A stretch of 64,000 bases of DNA. Origin: Pyxidicoccus parkwaysis. Lineage in GTDB: Bacteria; Myxococcota; Myxococcia; Myxococcales; Myxococcaceae. The translations under genes were made by a program, and so were the position numbers. Under the pieces are notes generated by a model. The model saw only the letters and a list, made by a program, of their open reading frames with translations. It was not told the origin of the DNA and made no database searches. The stretch spans positions 4,392,001 to 4,456,000 of the forward strand of contig NZ_CP071090.1 in the NCBI RefSeq assembly GCF_017301735.1, written 5' to 3'. Positions 27,096 to 35,763 of this stretch are shown here, piece by piece; position 1 is the first letter of the stretch; the number at the start of each line of letters is the position of its first letter.

Positions 27096-27180
27096 GCCGG
27101 GCTCCGATCCGGGAGTGGCCGCCCGACGGGATGGCGCGGAGGCCTCCGTCGGGACGGCGGATGTGGACAGGGATGTGAGA

Positions 27181-28608
27181 CTACGGATTGACGCTCAGGT
27201 TCCAGTACGCGAGATAGAAGTCGTATCGGATGGAGTTCCTCAGGCTGTTGAACTGAGGCGTCCCCTGCGTGGTGGCATAATCCCAGACAGTCCCGACCCT
27301 GTCGTAGCCGGCCGGGCAGTCATAGACCTCGCCGTAGATGGCCTGTGCATAGCTGTTCCTCGCCTCGGCGACCGCCGACGCGTAGTTCATCCCCTGCGCC
27401 GATACCTGTCCGGAGAAGTCGACGCGGTTCGTGCTCGAGGCGCCCCAGGACAAATCAGTGCCTGCCTTGTCGAAGCTGGCATTCCAGGTGGCGTACTGGT
27501 CGAGCGTGGGGGCGTTGGTATTCACACGCCAGGTTCCGTGCTCCGACGCATAGGCGAAACTGTTGGGCTGCGCGTCGCGGACGTACGTTCGAGCGCTGAT
27601 ACGGCCGAAATGGGTGAACTCCGCCGGACACCCGGTGCAGAAGGAGGAAATGAGACCTCTGGAGGGGAAGATCTGCTCGCTGTTGTCGGGGAATCGCACC
27701 TTGATATCCCGCGCATAGGCCAGGTCTTTTGAGCAGGTCACACTGAGCCCCACCGTGCTGCTGCCCGAAGCCACGCCAAACTGGCCCTGCGGGGTACTGC
27801 CCGCCACCGTGATGCCAATGGTCATCTGATGCTTCGCGCCCGGCCCGTTCCACCCCGAGAGATAGCCCGCGGGGTTCCGGTTGCTCATGTTGTAGCCCAG
27901 ACCGCTCGGGGTCTTGCCCTTCGTGGCCGTCCACCTGCAATAGCACTTGATTGGCACGGCAACCCGCTGTGCCATCTGATCTGCGTAGACGAGCGCTTCG
28001 CCGCGCAGGTTGGGGAAGGACTCGCTCACCGCCTTGACCAGGTCGACGTCCTCTCCCCCGGTCTTCGCCTTGATGGCGTCGAGGGCCTCGGTCAGCTCGG
28101 CGCTCACATGCACGACGTCCGGAGTGGAGCCGACGCCGGGCGACACCGCGAACCCGCATTCATCTTCGCTCTGGCAGTCCAGGCTGACGTCGTAGGGCTG
28201 AACAACCATCGCCTCGCCCCTCGAGTCCCGCAGGACGAGCTTCTGGGCCCAGCCCGTCTCCCAGGGCTTCGCCAGCGCGCCGAACAACTTCACCTCCGAC
28301 ACCTGGCCAGGCTTCAGCTCCACCTCCTGCGCGGCCAGGACATTCTCCTGGCCGTCGTAGGAGAGCAGCTTCGCTGACGCGGGCGGCATCTCCTTCTCGT
28401 CGTTCCACAGGATGCGCACCGTGAGCGCACCGTTCTCCAGGGCCATGTCGACGATGCTGGCGGAGGGGCCACTCTCGCCTTCCTCCGCGTCACCAGCCCA
28501 GGCGGGGGAGGCCACCATCAGGCCACCCAGCACGAGCGAGCGCAGGAACGGCGAACGCAACGAAAACGTGAACACGTCACGAAGACCTCGTGAGACACGA
28601 TGGGACAT
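27181..28608 (-). CDS. Secreted protein of unknown function
   Basis: 475 residues with a long signal region (RSLVLGGLMVASPAWAGD). The mature N-terminal ~130 residues look like a beta-domain (SIVDMALENGALTVRILWND). The middle has a helical segment with ALDAIKAKTGGEDVDL. The C-terminal half is rich in Ser/Gly/Asn and has six or more Cys (CYCRW, CTGCPAEF, YDCPAGYDR), suggesting disulfides outside the cytoplasm. No family recognised. The gene stands alone and is preceded by an AT-rich region that probably contains its promoter. Confidence 0.7.
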   Translation of the reverse strand: MSHRVSRGLRDVFTFSLRSPFLRSLVLGGLMVASPAWAGDAEEGESGPSASIVDMALENGALTVRILWNDEKEMPPASAKLLSYDGQENVLAAQEVELKPGQVSEVKLFGALAKPWETGWAQKLVLRDSRGEAMVVQPYDVSLDCQSEDECGFAVSPGVGSTPDVVHVSAELTEALDAIKAKTGGEDVDLVKAVSESFPNLRGEALVYADQMAQRVAVPIKCYCRWTATKGKTPSGLGYNMSNRNPAGYLSGWNGPGAKHQMTIGITVAGSTPQGQFGVASGSSTVGLSVTCSKDLAYARDIKVRFPDNSEQIFPSRGLISSFCTGCPAEFTHFGRISARTYVRDAQPNSFAYASEHGTWRVNTNAPTLDQYATWNASFDKAGTDLSWGASSTNRVDFSGQVSAQGMNYASAVAEARNSYAQAIYGEVYDCPAGYDRVGTVWDYATTQGTPQFNSLRNSIRYDFYLAYWNLSVNP

Positions 28609-28909
28609 GGGGTGAGTCCTTGTGTGGGGATGAAATGCGCGGCTGCCCGGGCGCGGCAGGGCGCGCGCTCACGTAAAGCAGGCGGCGTGCCATTTATCAC
28701 CCATGCGACACAATGGAAATAATGACAACAATCCTGGAAAACTAGCTTTGCGGTTCCACGACAAAGATATGATTTGAGCTCGGAATGTGTCCGTTTCAGT
28801 CACGAAACCCCACCCGGCTGTAGCGCGTGACGCTACTCTGGACGTCACAGCTCCCTCCCACGCGTGACAGCCCACGATGTAGCCTCGCCCCCGACACTCC
28901 ACGCCCCTC
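28609..28909. other. AT-rich divergent intergenic region
   Basis: 301 bp between a secreted-protein gene (minus) and the WD40 gene (plus). Positions ~28690-28770 are markedly AT-rich for this genome and contain runs such as TGGAAATAATGACAACAA, so both promoters probably lie here. No clear inverted repeat was found. Confidence 0.45.
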
Positions 28910-31357
28910 ATGACCGACGAAACCCTGACCCTCGCCTCCCTCACTGACTTCTCCACCCTCGAGCGGCTGTTGAAGGAGCAGGGGCTGGACGCGCTCCAGG
29001 CCGCGCTCGACAAAGTGGACGCCAGGACGGCCCGCGTCATCCAGCGAGCCCTCTCGCTCGATGCGGAGTTCCTGCGCGCGCATCCGGAGTCACTCTTCCA
29101 GTGCCTCTACAACCGCCTGCGCTGGTTCGACGCGCCGGATGCCGCGGAGCACTTCGTCCCCGGCTCCAGGGGCCCGTGGGGCGAGCCGGATGCCCAGGTG
29201 TGGCAGCTCGCGAACCAGTGGCGCCGGCAATGGGAGGCCCGGGGTGACGCGGCGTGGGTGGAGTCCCTGCGCCCACTTCCCGGGCCGCTGGAGGGCAATG
29301 ACCAGTTCTTCCCACACAGTGCCCAGGTGCTGTGCACCGCCTACAGTCCCTCCGGCGCGTGGCTGGCGACGGGGACGTGGGAGGACTCGGGGAACGTACA
29401 CGTCTGGGATGCGGCCACCGGGACGCACCTCCAGACGATGGAGGGACATGAGGGCGAGGTGCGGAGCGTCGCATGGAGTCCTGATGGCACGCGGCTGGCC
29501 TCTGGCTCGCGAGACCACGATGCGCGCATCTGGGATGTCGAGACGGGCGCCCTCCTCCATGCAATGACAGGCCAGGAGGGCCAGGTGACCTCGGTGGCCT
29601 TCAGCCCGGACGGCAGGTGGCTCGCTGCGGCGAACCTCGGGTGGCTCGTGCGGATATTCGACGTGGCCACGGGCCAGGTGGTCCGCACACTCGAGGGACA
29701 TGAGCAGTCGGTGCTGAGCGTGGCCTTCCATCCGTCGGGCCGCTGGCTGGCGTCTGGGGCGTCGGACAGCACCGCACGCGTCTGGGATTTGGAGACAGGC
29801 GCGCAGGTGGCCCGCATCCCCACCCAGACCAGCGTGTCCTCGGTGGCCTTCAGTCCGGACGGGGAATGGCTCGCGCTGAGCGACCTGGACGGCATCGTCC
29901 GGGTGGAGACGCGAGACTGGAAGCGCGTGCCCGGCGAGTGCGGACGTGCCCCCTACTCACAAGTCTCGTGGATTGGCGGCTCGCGGCTGGGCGTGCTCAC
30001 CTTCGACCGCGTGGAAGTCCTGGACGCCCGGAGCGGCGACGTGCTGGCGACCCGCTCCTATCTGAGCGACGGACACCAGCGCGGCGCGGCGTTCCACCCC
30101 GCCGGGAAGCGCTTCGCCCTGGCAGCGGCTGACGGAAGGCTGCTCGTCGGCGACGTGGACGCGGCCCCATCCCCCACGCTGCTGGCCGAGCAGGACCGCG
30201 TGAGGAACCTGTGGGGGCACTCCGAAGGAACGCGGGGCGTCGCACGGCTGAAGCAGGCGATCTGGAGCATCGATTCAGAGGGGCGCGCGGACGCCCTGCC
30301 GCCCGACTACCGGGAAGCCCCCTTGCAGCCATGGCGGCTCAGCCCGGATGGCACCCTCCTGGCGTGCCCCCTGATGCATCTGGGCGAGCGTCCCTACCGG
30401 CCGGGCGTCCAGCTCATCGACGCGCGAAGCCGCGAGCCCGTGCGCACCCTGTCTGCCCCACCCAGGGACATCCCCCCTGGGGACAAGGGCGGCATGGCGA
30501 GCACGCTGCCCATGGCCTTCTCTCCTGATGGCCAGCTCCTCGCGGCGTCCCTCCTGACGGGCGCGGTTCATGTCTGGCGCGTGTCCGACGGAGTCCTGCT
30601 CCACAAGCTTCGCGCCCCACGCGAGCCCGCGGCGATGGTGGACTTCACGCCGGATGGCGCCTTCGTCGTGTCGGCCTACGAAAGCAGCTCGCGCATGCTG
30701 CTGCATGAGCTGCGAGGAGGGACGGTGGCCATCGACACCCGGGCGCTCGTGGACGCCGAGCCGGCGCCGGCCTACGCCGCGGCGGCACAGGCGCCCTGCA
30801 TCGCCGTGGGACAAGAGTCCGGAGACCTCCTGCTCTTCGATTTGCCCACGGGCTCGCAACGGGCGCTCCATGTATCGGAGTCGCCCGTCATCGGCCTGAG
30901 CCTCTCCGCGAATGGCGCATTCGTCGCGGCGTGTTGCCAGGACCATCACGTGCGCGTCTTCGACACCCGGACGGGCGGGCTGCTGCATGACCTCCCCCAC
31001 CCTGCCCTGGCCTTCGCGGTGGCCGTGGGCGACGGGGTCGTCATTACGCAGGCCAACGACATGCGCACGCGCATCTTCGACCTCGAAACCGGCGTGCAGC
31101 GCAGCGCGTTGAACGGGGGCGCGACACCCGAGGACGTCGTGCGCCGACGGTACTGGGAGGCGCTGGGAGACGGCCCCGTCGCGTTCTACCGGCGGCCGGA
31201 GCTCGTGCCCTGGGTCCACTTCCACGACACGATGGAGGAAATCATCATCCTCCGGGACGGGCTGGTCCTGGGACGCGGGCGTACCGAGCAGGACCTCCTG
31301 TACATCCTGAAGCTCCACGACCCGGCCCGGCCGCCAGAGCCCGGCGCTCATCATTGA
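28910..31357 (+). CDS. Large WD40-repeat protein
   Basis: 815 residues and no signal peptide. A helical N-terminal region of ~130 residues (LERLLKEQGLDALQAAL, LSLDAEFLRAHPESLFQ) is followed by WD40 repeats with the usual VxSVAWSPDGTRLASGS and ARIWDVETG patterns. At least five clear blades lie between 135 and 330, then more diverged blades to ~720. The C-terminal ~90 residues (RRRYWEALGDGPVAFYRR) form a separate unit. Probably a cytoplasmic scaffold. The first blades are close copies, which suggests recent repeat amplification. The weak RBS leaves the start uncertain. Confidence 0.85.
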   Translation: MTDETLTLASLTDFSTLERLLKEQGLDALQAALDKVDARTARVIQRALSLDAEFLRAHPESLFQCLYNRLRWFDAPDAAEHFVPGSRGPWGEPDAQVWQLANQWRRQWEARGDAAWVESLRPLPGPLEGNDQFFPHSAQVLCTAYSPSGAWLATGTWEDSGNVHVWDAATGTHLQTMEGHEGEVRSVAWSPDGTRLASGSRDHDARIWDVETGALLHAMTGQEGQVTSVAFSPDGRWLAAANLGWLVRIFDVATGQVVRTLEGHEQSVLSVAFHPSGRWLASGASDSTARVWDLETGAQVARIPTQTSVSSVAFSPDGEWLALSDLDGIVRVETRDWKRVPGECGRAPYSQVSWIGGSRLGVLTFDRVEVLDARSGDVLATRSYLSDGHQRGAAFHPAGKRFALAAADGRLLVGDVDAAPSPTLLAEQDRVRNLWGHSEGTRGVARLKQAIWSIDSEGRADALPPDYREAPLQPWRLSPDGTLLACPLMHLGERPYRPGVQLIDARSREPVRTLSAPPRDIPPGDKGGMASTLPMAFSPDGQLLAASLLTGAVHVWRVSDGVLLHKLRAPREPAAMVDFTPDGAFVVSAYESSSRMLLHELRGGTVAIDTRALVDAEPAPAYAAAAQAPCIAVGQESGDLLLFDLPTGSQRALHVSESPVIGLSLSANGAFVAACCQDHHVRVFDTRTGGLLHDLPHPALAFAVAVGDGVVITQANDMRTRIFDLETGVQRSALNGGATPEDVVRRRYWEALGDGPVAFYRRPELVPWVHFHDTMEEIIILRDGLVLGRGRTEQDLLYILKLHDPARPPEPGAHH

Positions 31358-31446
31358 CAGACGTATTTGACACTCAGTTGCATTTGCCGGACACTGCGCG
31401 CGTCCCTTCGTCGTCAAAACCAGCCTTCACAGCCCGAGGTGCGTCC

Positions 31447-31902
31447 ATGCGCAAGCTTCGCCCGTCTGTCGTTGCCCTCCTTCTCGCAGCCGTCGCGGTT
31501 CCGGGGTTGGTGCTCGCGTCAGGCCTGCCGGTACACAGCATCTGGTCGACGAAGGGCGGCGCCGTCGTCATCCAGGGCACCCTCTTCGCCCCCGTCCTCA
31601 ATTCCTCGGCGGTGAGCTGGCAGGAAGGCCCCGGACCCGCGTTCGCGAACGCGAAGGTGACGGTGAACACCACGGGCACCCCCATGATTCTCGAGCTCAA
31701 TCTGGTCTCGGTGAATGGCACGCCGACGAACGACCTCGTGCAGGGCCTCTGGGACGTGACCTTCAATGGCACGCTCGTGTGCGCCGCGTGCCAGGGCTAC
31801 GCGAAGGGGCTCAGCCATCCGGTCGGGAGCAACTACAACATCGACGTGAGCAACTCCTTCTACCGGCTCGACGGCATCATCACCTCGCGCTTCGACTACT
31901 GA
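31447..31902 (+). CDS. Small secreted protein of unknown function
   Basis: 151 residues from ATG 31447, chosen because it opens a textbook signal peptide (SVVALLLAAVAVPGLVLASG). The mature ~125 residues are mainly beta (VVIQGTLFAPVL, AKVTVNTTGTP) with one CAAC pair near the end, consistent with a single small sandwich domain. A TTGACA at 31366-31371 could be a -35 element, but its -10 is weak. The gene is 89 bp after the WD40 gene; co-transcription is possible. No family recognised. Confidence 0.65.
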   Translation: MRKLRPSVVALLLAAVAVPGLVLASGLPVHSIWSTKGGAVVIQGTLFAPVLNSSAVSWQEGPGPAFANAKVTVNTTGTPMILELNLVSVNGTPTNDLVQGLWDVTFNGTLVCAACQGYAKGLSHPVGSNYNIDVSNSFYRLDGIITSRFDY

Positions 31903-31923
31903 GGTCCGGCCCGGCGGAGCACC

Positions 31924-32700
31924 TCAGCCCGCGGAGACGGCGGTGTGGCCGCCGTCCACCACCAGGACGCTGCCCGTCATGAAGCGCGACGCGTCCGAGG
32001 CCAGCAGCAGCAGCGGGCCGTCCAATTCCTCGAACCGGCCGGTGCGCTGCTGCGGAATCCGCTGCACCAGGGCCTGGCCCGCGGGCGAGGCCAGGAACTC
32101 GCGGTTGATGTCCGTCTCGAAGTAGCCGGGCGCGAGCGCGTTGACGCGGATGCCGTGCCGCGCCAGATCGATGGCCAGCGCCCGGGTGAGGTGGACGACG
32201 CCCGCCTTGGAGGCGCAATAGGCAGGCAGCCCGCCCTCGGCCACCAGCCCCAGGATGGAGGCGACGTTGATGAGGGTGCCGCCCCCGCCCTGCCTCACCC
32301 AGTGCCGAGCCGCCTCCTGGGCCACCAGCCACACGCCCTTGAGGTTGGTGTCCACCACCCGGTCCCAGTCCGCCTCGCCCTGCTCGTCCCAGGGGCGCGT
32401 GTCCACCACGCCGGCGTTGTTCACGACGATGGAGAGGGGCCCCAGGCTCGCAGCGGCCTCCTGGATGGCGCCCTGCACGCTCCGCGCATCCGTCACGTCC
32501 AGGGGCACCACCACTGCCCGCCCGCCCTCCGCCTGGATGACGCGAGCCACCTCCGTCAGGGCCGTCACGTCGCGCGCGGCCAGGGCCGTGGCAACGCCCC
32601 GCCGCGCCAGCGTGAGGGCGAAGTGCCGCCCCAGGCCTCGCGAGGCGCCGGTGACCAACGCCACGCGTCCCGAGATGTCGAAAAGGTCCGCGGTCCCCAT
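31924..32700 (-). CDS. SDR-family oxidoreductase
   Basis: 258 residues from ATG 32700 (GGAGG upstream). Classical short-chain dehydrogenase: cofactor motif TGASRGLGR, the NNAG motif at VVNNAGVVD, catalytic Ser in INVASILG and the YxxxK pair in AYCASKAGV. Ala/Arg residues after the second strand (AARD) point to NADP or NAD without a firm call. Residues IRVNALAPGYFETD and the closing SVLVVDGGHT resemble 3-oxoacyl-ACP reductase/gluconate dehydrogenase types. It lies alone next to a decayed region. Confidence 0.9.
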   Translation of the reverse strand: MGTADLFDISGRVALVTGASRGLGRHFALTLARRGVATALAARDVTALTEVARVIQAEGGRAVVVPLDVTDARSVQGAIQEAAASLGPLSIVVNNAGVVDTRPWDEQGEADWDRVVDTNLKGVWLVAQEAARHWVRQGGGGTLINVASILGLVAEGGLPAYCASKAGVVHLTRALAIDLARHGIRVNALAPGYFETDINREFLASPAGQALVQRIPQQRTGRFEELDGPLLLLASDASRFMTGSVLVVDGGHTAVSAG

Positions 32701-32736
32701 ATCGCCTCCGCATGTCACTGAATTCCAACGAATCAT

Positions 32737-32968
32737 ACATACATTCAGTTCATCACCACGGCCAGGTCACCCCTGATGGCTGGAACGACAACCACCTCTG
32801 CGTGCCCAACTCACGATCTGGACCGACAACTACGTCTGCGTCCCCACGCTCAGCACGCTCAACTTCCAGTGGTCCAGCTCGGGCCCCGTCTCCGGGAAGA
32901 CCTGCGTCGCGTGGAACGAGCCCTCGGACTCCGGTCACGGCTGGAACAACAACTACCTTTGTTATTGA
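32737..32968 (+). pseudogene. Frameshifted remnant of a W/N-rich (lectin-like) secreted protein
   Basis: Two fragments of one repeat type lie in different frames. The first, near 32775-32812, reads DGWNDNHLCVPN. The second, from 32813, reads IWTDNYVCVPTLSTLNFQWS, continues through KTCVAWNEPSDSGHGWNNNY and stops at 32966-32968. The repeated WxDNxxCVP units and Cys spacing look like a carbohydrate-binding repeat. No start or signal peptide remains, so only the 3' end of a gene survives. Confidence 0.5.
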
Positions 32969-33013
32969 AACCGGGGTGACAGGCTCCGTCGCCTGAATCC
33001 ATCGCAGGGGTTC

Positions 33014-33056
33014 CTAGCACTACTACGTCAGGGGCCCGCGGGGTGTGCGGGGAGAC
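33014..33056. mobile_element. Orphan IS701-type terminal end
   Basis: These 43 bases match the reverse complement of the right end of the IS at 35760-37250 (37208-37250) at about 39 positions, including the outer CTAGCACTACT. It lies 2.7 kb from the IS in inverted orientation and is followed by sequence without a recognisable transposase, so it is the stub of a second, mostly lost copy. Confidence 0.7.
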
Positions 33057-33800
33057 GAGAAGACCTGACAGCCTGGCGGGAGACAGTCGCGACTCTGACG
33101 AGCGGCGCGAGGCGAAAAGACTGTCCGGACGCTGGATGTCGCAGCGTGATTTCAGGGCGCGAGGCGCCTTTCACGAAACCAAGACACGAAAAGCCTGCTC
33201 GTGGGCCTCAGAGAACCGCAGACGCGGGCTCTCGTGGAGCCCGACATGCCCCAGGGAGCGGTATGCTCCCAACACCTTGAAAGGGGTGGGGCTCAAGCGG
33301 CCTGTCCACCGGCCGGGAGCATCGCTCGGGCGGCCCCGTCAGCGGCCCTCCTCGGCCCCTCTGCATCCTCCCTCCCCCTCAACAGGGCCCCCATCTTTCC
33401 TATTCGCTTGGGTTTGGTGTTGATTCAAACAGAGAGAAGCCGTGCCGCGGAACCACCTGAGTGGTTGCCCGGCTCGTCCGGGATTCCCTTCCATGGGACG
33501 GGCGGGTCCCCCCCAGAGATGATGAGCCGAGGGCTCGGAAAATGACGCCAAAAAGATCCAACGAAGTATGAAGTATAGGACGGATAGGAGCCCCCGAGGC
33601 GGCCGCGCCCTTCTACTGGCTCATCGCGACGGCACGCCTGCGCGGTGAGGAATCGGGCCACTACCTCCGGCGTGCTGCGCTGGCTGCCATTCAGAACCCA
33701 AATGCCGTCAGTCCCCCCGAGAGTCAGGACTGACGGCCGCGCCCGCCGTACTCCCCGGCCAGGTCAGTCCTGCGCCGGGACGGCCCCGGCGAAGGGTAAT
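33057..33800. other. Non-coding, probably decayed region next to the orphan IS end
   Basis: About 740 bp with no defensible gene. Reading frames change bias repeatedly, as in degraded DNA. A perfect 10-bp inverted repeat, CAGGACTGAC (33725-33734) and GTCAGTCCTG (33763-33772), sits just before the protease gene and is followed by a small GC hairpin (GCCGGG/CCCGGC). These could form a terminator or a 5' regulatory structure. Confidence 0.5.
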
Positions 33801-33927
33801 TGAGTTGCAATTTCTGGTTTATGCTGAAATACCTGATAGAGCCGTTCATCGCGATAGACCTGTTGCCCTGCGAGCAAATCGGCGGCTTTGCCAAGTAGAC
33901 GACGCAGTGCGTAGGAGAGGACCCAAA

Positions 33928-35763
33928 ATGCGATTTCGAACACTTGTGATGTTTGCTGGTCTGGTCACCGCCTCTGGGTGCTCGCCAGAGGATGCACCCT
34001 CGGACGTGCTCGGGAGCTCTCAGGCTCCGATTATCAACGGGAACATCCCGGGTGCCAATGACAACCTGGCGAGGACCGTGGTGAACGTAGCGAATGGTTG
34101 CACCGGCACGCTGCTGTCCAACCGGTGGATTCTGACTGCGGCCCATTGTGTCGGAGCAACCGGGCCCGTCAGCTTTCAGGTGACGACATCCGAAGGCGTC
34201 ACAGCGACGGCGAACTGGGTCATTCGACATCCCGAAGCTCCGCCGCCTGGAGGGCGTTTCGATTCGGTGGATGCCGCACTCATCCACCTCTCAGCGCCGC
34301 TGGGGACGGTGTTCGCTGCAGTGTCGAGCTCGAATCCGGCCACCAACCAGGTGCTCAATTGCTACGGGTATGGGCACAACACCGCATTCTACGACGGGAG
34401 CGGTGCCCCCAGTGGAGCGGGGTTTGGGACCCTGAGAACAGCCGCGCTCACGGTGGCATCGGGGGGAAACTCGCGCAGGTACAACGTCAATCCAAATGGA
34501 GCCGGTCAGATCCAGTGGCAAGGGGACTCGGGCGGCCCATGTTTTGATGCGAGCGGGAACCTTACGGGGGTTCAAAGTGGTGCCAGCATTACTCCATGGT
34601 CGCCGCCAGGTACGAATCTGACCGTGACCTCTGCAGATCAGGTCAGGGCAAGTTACATCCGCAGTTGGCTGCTTCAGACAATGGTGGGTTCGTCGGCGCC
34701 GAATACCGATCCGTGCCAGACGGCTCCAAACGGATACCGCAGCGACTTGAGCGCGGCATGGAATTGGAATCAGACGACTCGAGTCGCCGAGTACTCTTCC
34801 ACAGGTACGACCTTCGTTGGAGGCACCCAGTGGGACCAATCGGGGGGCGGCTGGATGGATTCCCAGAAATGGGCAGCCGGCGACTTCAATGGTGACGGCC
34901 TGACCGATCTGGCTGCCGTTTGGAACGAGTATGGCATGGCCACTATCGCGGTTCGCGTCTCCACGGGGAGCTCGTTTACGAGCTCGACATGGGCCGCCCG
35001 CCAACTTCCATTTCAGAGTGGGATGCGTGTTCTTGCCGGCAAGTTCAACGGCGACAACCTCGATGACCTTGCGATCGTCTGGCCCGATCAGGATGCACCG
35101 GCAACGACACCCAATCCAACACCGACGAGTGGAGCGTTGAAGACGACTTCGATCTCGGTCTTCCGCTCAAATGGCTCGTCATTTCTGGCACCCCAGCAAT
35201 GGGCGAAGCAGCAGGGCGGTTGGCCGGACATGCGCTGGGCAGTGGGCGACTTCAACGCCGACGGGTTCGATGACCTTGCTGCAATCTGGAACAACGGCGG
35301 CACAAACACGATCACGGTTCGTGCATCGAATGGCTCATCGTTTCCTTCACAGGTGCATTGGCTCGTTTCCGCGGGCGGATGGATTGGTACCACGCAGTGG
35401 CTCGCAGGAAAGTTCACCGGCCGCATCAACCCAGCGAACGGAAGACCCTACTGGGACCTCGCGGCCGCGTGGAACAACGGCGGAACCGCGATGGTCGCGG
35501 TGTACCCGTCCACTGGAAGCGCATTCAATGGATGGGCGCAGTGGGACTTGTCGGGTGGTGGCTGGATGGATTACGCGAAGTGGACGGCCGGAGATTTCGA
35601 CGGCGACGGGCGCACGGATCTTGCCACCGTGTGGCCCTACAATGCCACGAATAGCTTCGCGATGCGTAGATCGACTGGGTCGTCGTTCCAGGGGCAGAGC
35701 TGGGGTGGCAGCGGTGGCTGGATTGACTCGACGCAGTGGTGTGCGGGGAGATTCGCTCTCTAA
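33928..35763 (+). CDS. Trypsin-like serine protease lipoprotein with FG-GAP/VCBS-type repeats, 3' end replaced by IS
   Basis: 611 residues from ATG 33928 (GGAGAGG upstream). Lipobox LVTASGC (Cys18). S1 protease triad: His73 (LTAAHC), Asp115 (DSVDAALIH) and Ser201 (QGDSGGPC). From ~270 follow FG-GAP/VCBS-like units with WxAGDFNGDGxxDLAxVW, about six in all. The last unit breaks off after WCAGRF, where the next expected residues are the acidic loop. The stop codon TAA is the first part of the IS701 terminal repeat, so the gene has been cut off by the insertion. G+C content and codon use are less extreme than in neighbours, suggesting transfer. Likely a secreted predation-type protease. Confidence 0.85.
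   Translation: MRFRTLVMFAGLVTASGCSPEDAPSDVLGSSQAPIINGNIPGANDNLARTVVNVANGCTGTLLSNRWILTAAHCVGATGPVSFQVTTSEGVTATANWVIRHPEAPPPGGRFDSVDAALIHLSAPLGTVFAAVSSSNPATNQVLNCYGYGHNTAFYDGSGAPSGAGFGTLRTAALTVASGGNSRRYNVNPNGAGQIQWQGDSGGPCFDASGNLTGVQSGASITPWSPPGTNLTVTSADQVRASYIRSWLLQTMVGSSAPNTDPCQTAPNGYRSDLSAAWNWNQTTRVAEYSSTGTTFVGGTQWDQSGGGWMDSQKWAAGDFNGDGLTDLAAVWNEYGMATIAVRVSTGSSFTSSTWAARQLPFQSGMRVLAGKFNGDNLDDLAIVWPDQDAPATTPNPTPTSGALKTTSISVFRSNGSSFLAPQQWAKQQGGWPDMRWAVGDFNADGFDDLAAIWNNGGTNTITVRASNGSSFPSQVHWLVSAGGWIGTTQWLAGKFTGRINPANGRPYWDLAAAWNNGGTAMVAVYPSTGSAFNGWAQWDLSGGGWMDYAKWTAGDFDGDGRTDLATVWPYNATNSFAMRRSTGSSFQGQSWGGSGGWIDSTQWCAGRFAL

Noticed and set aside
33043..33545. Small plus-strand reading frames after the orphan IS end
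   Set aside because: No RBS, no consistent third-position bias and no recognisable domain; treated as decayed non-coding DNA.
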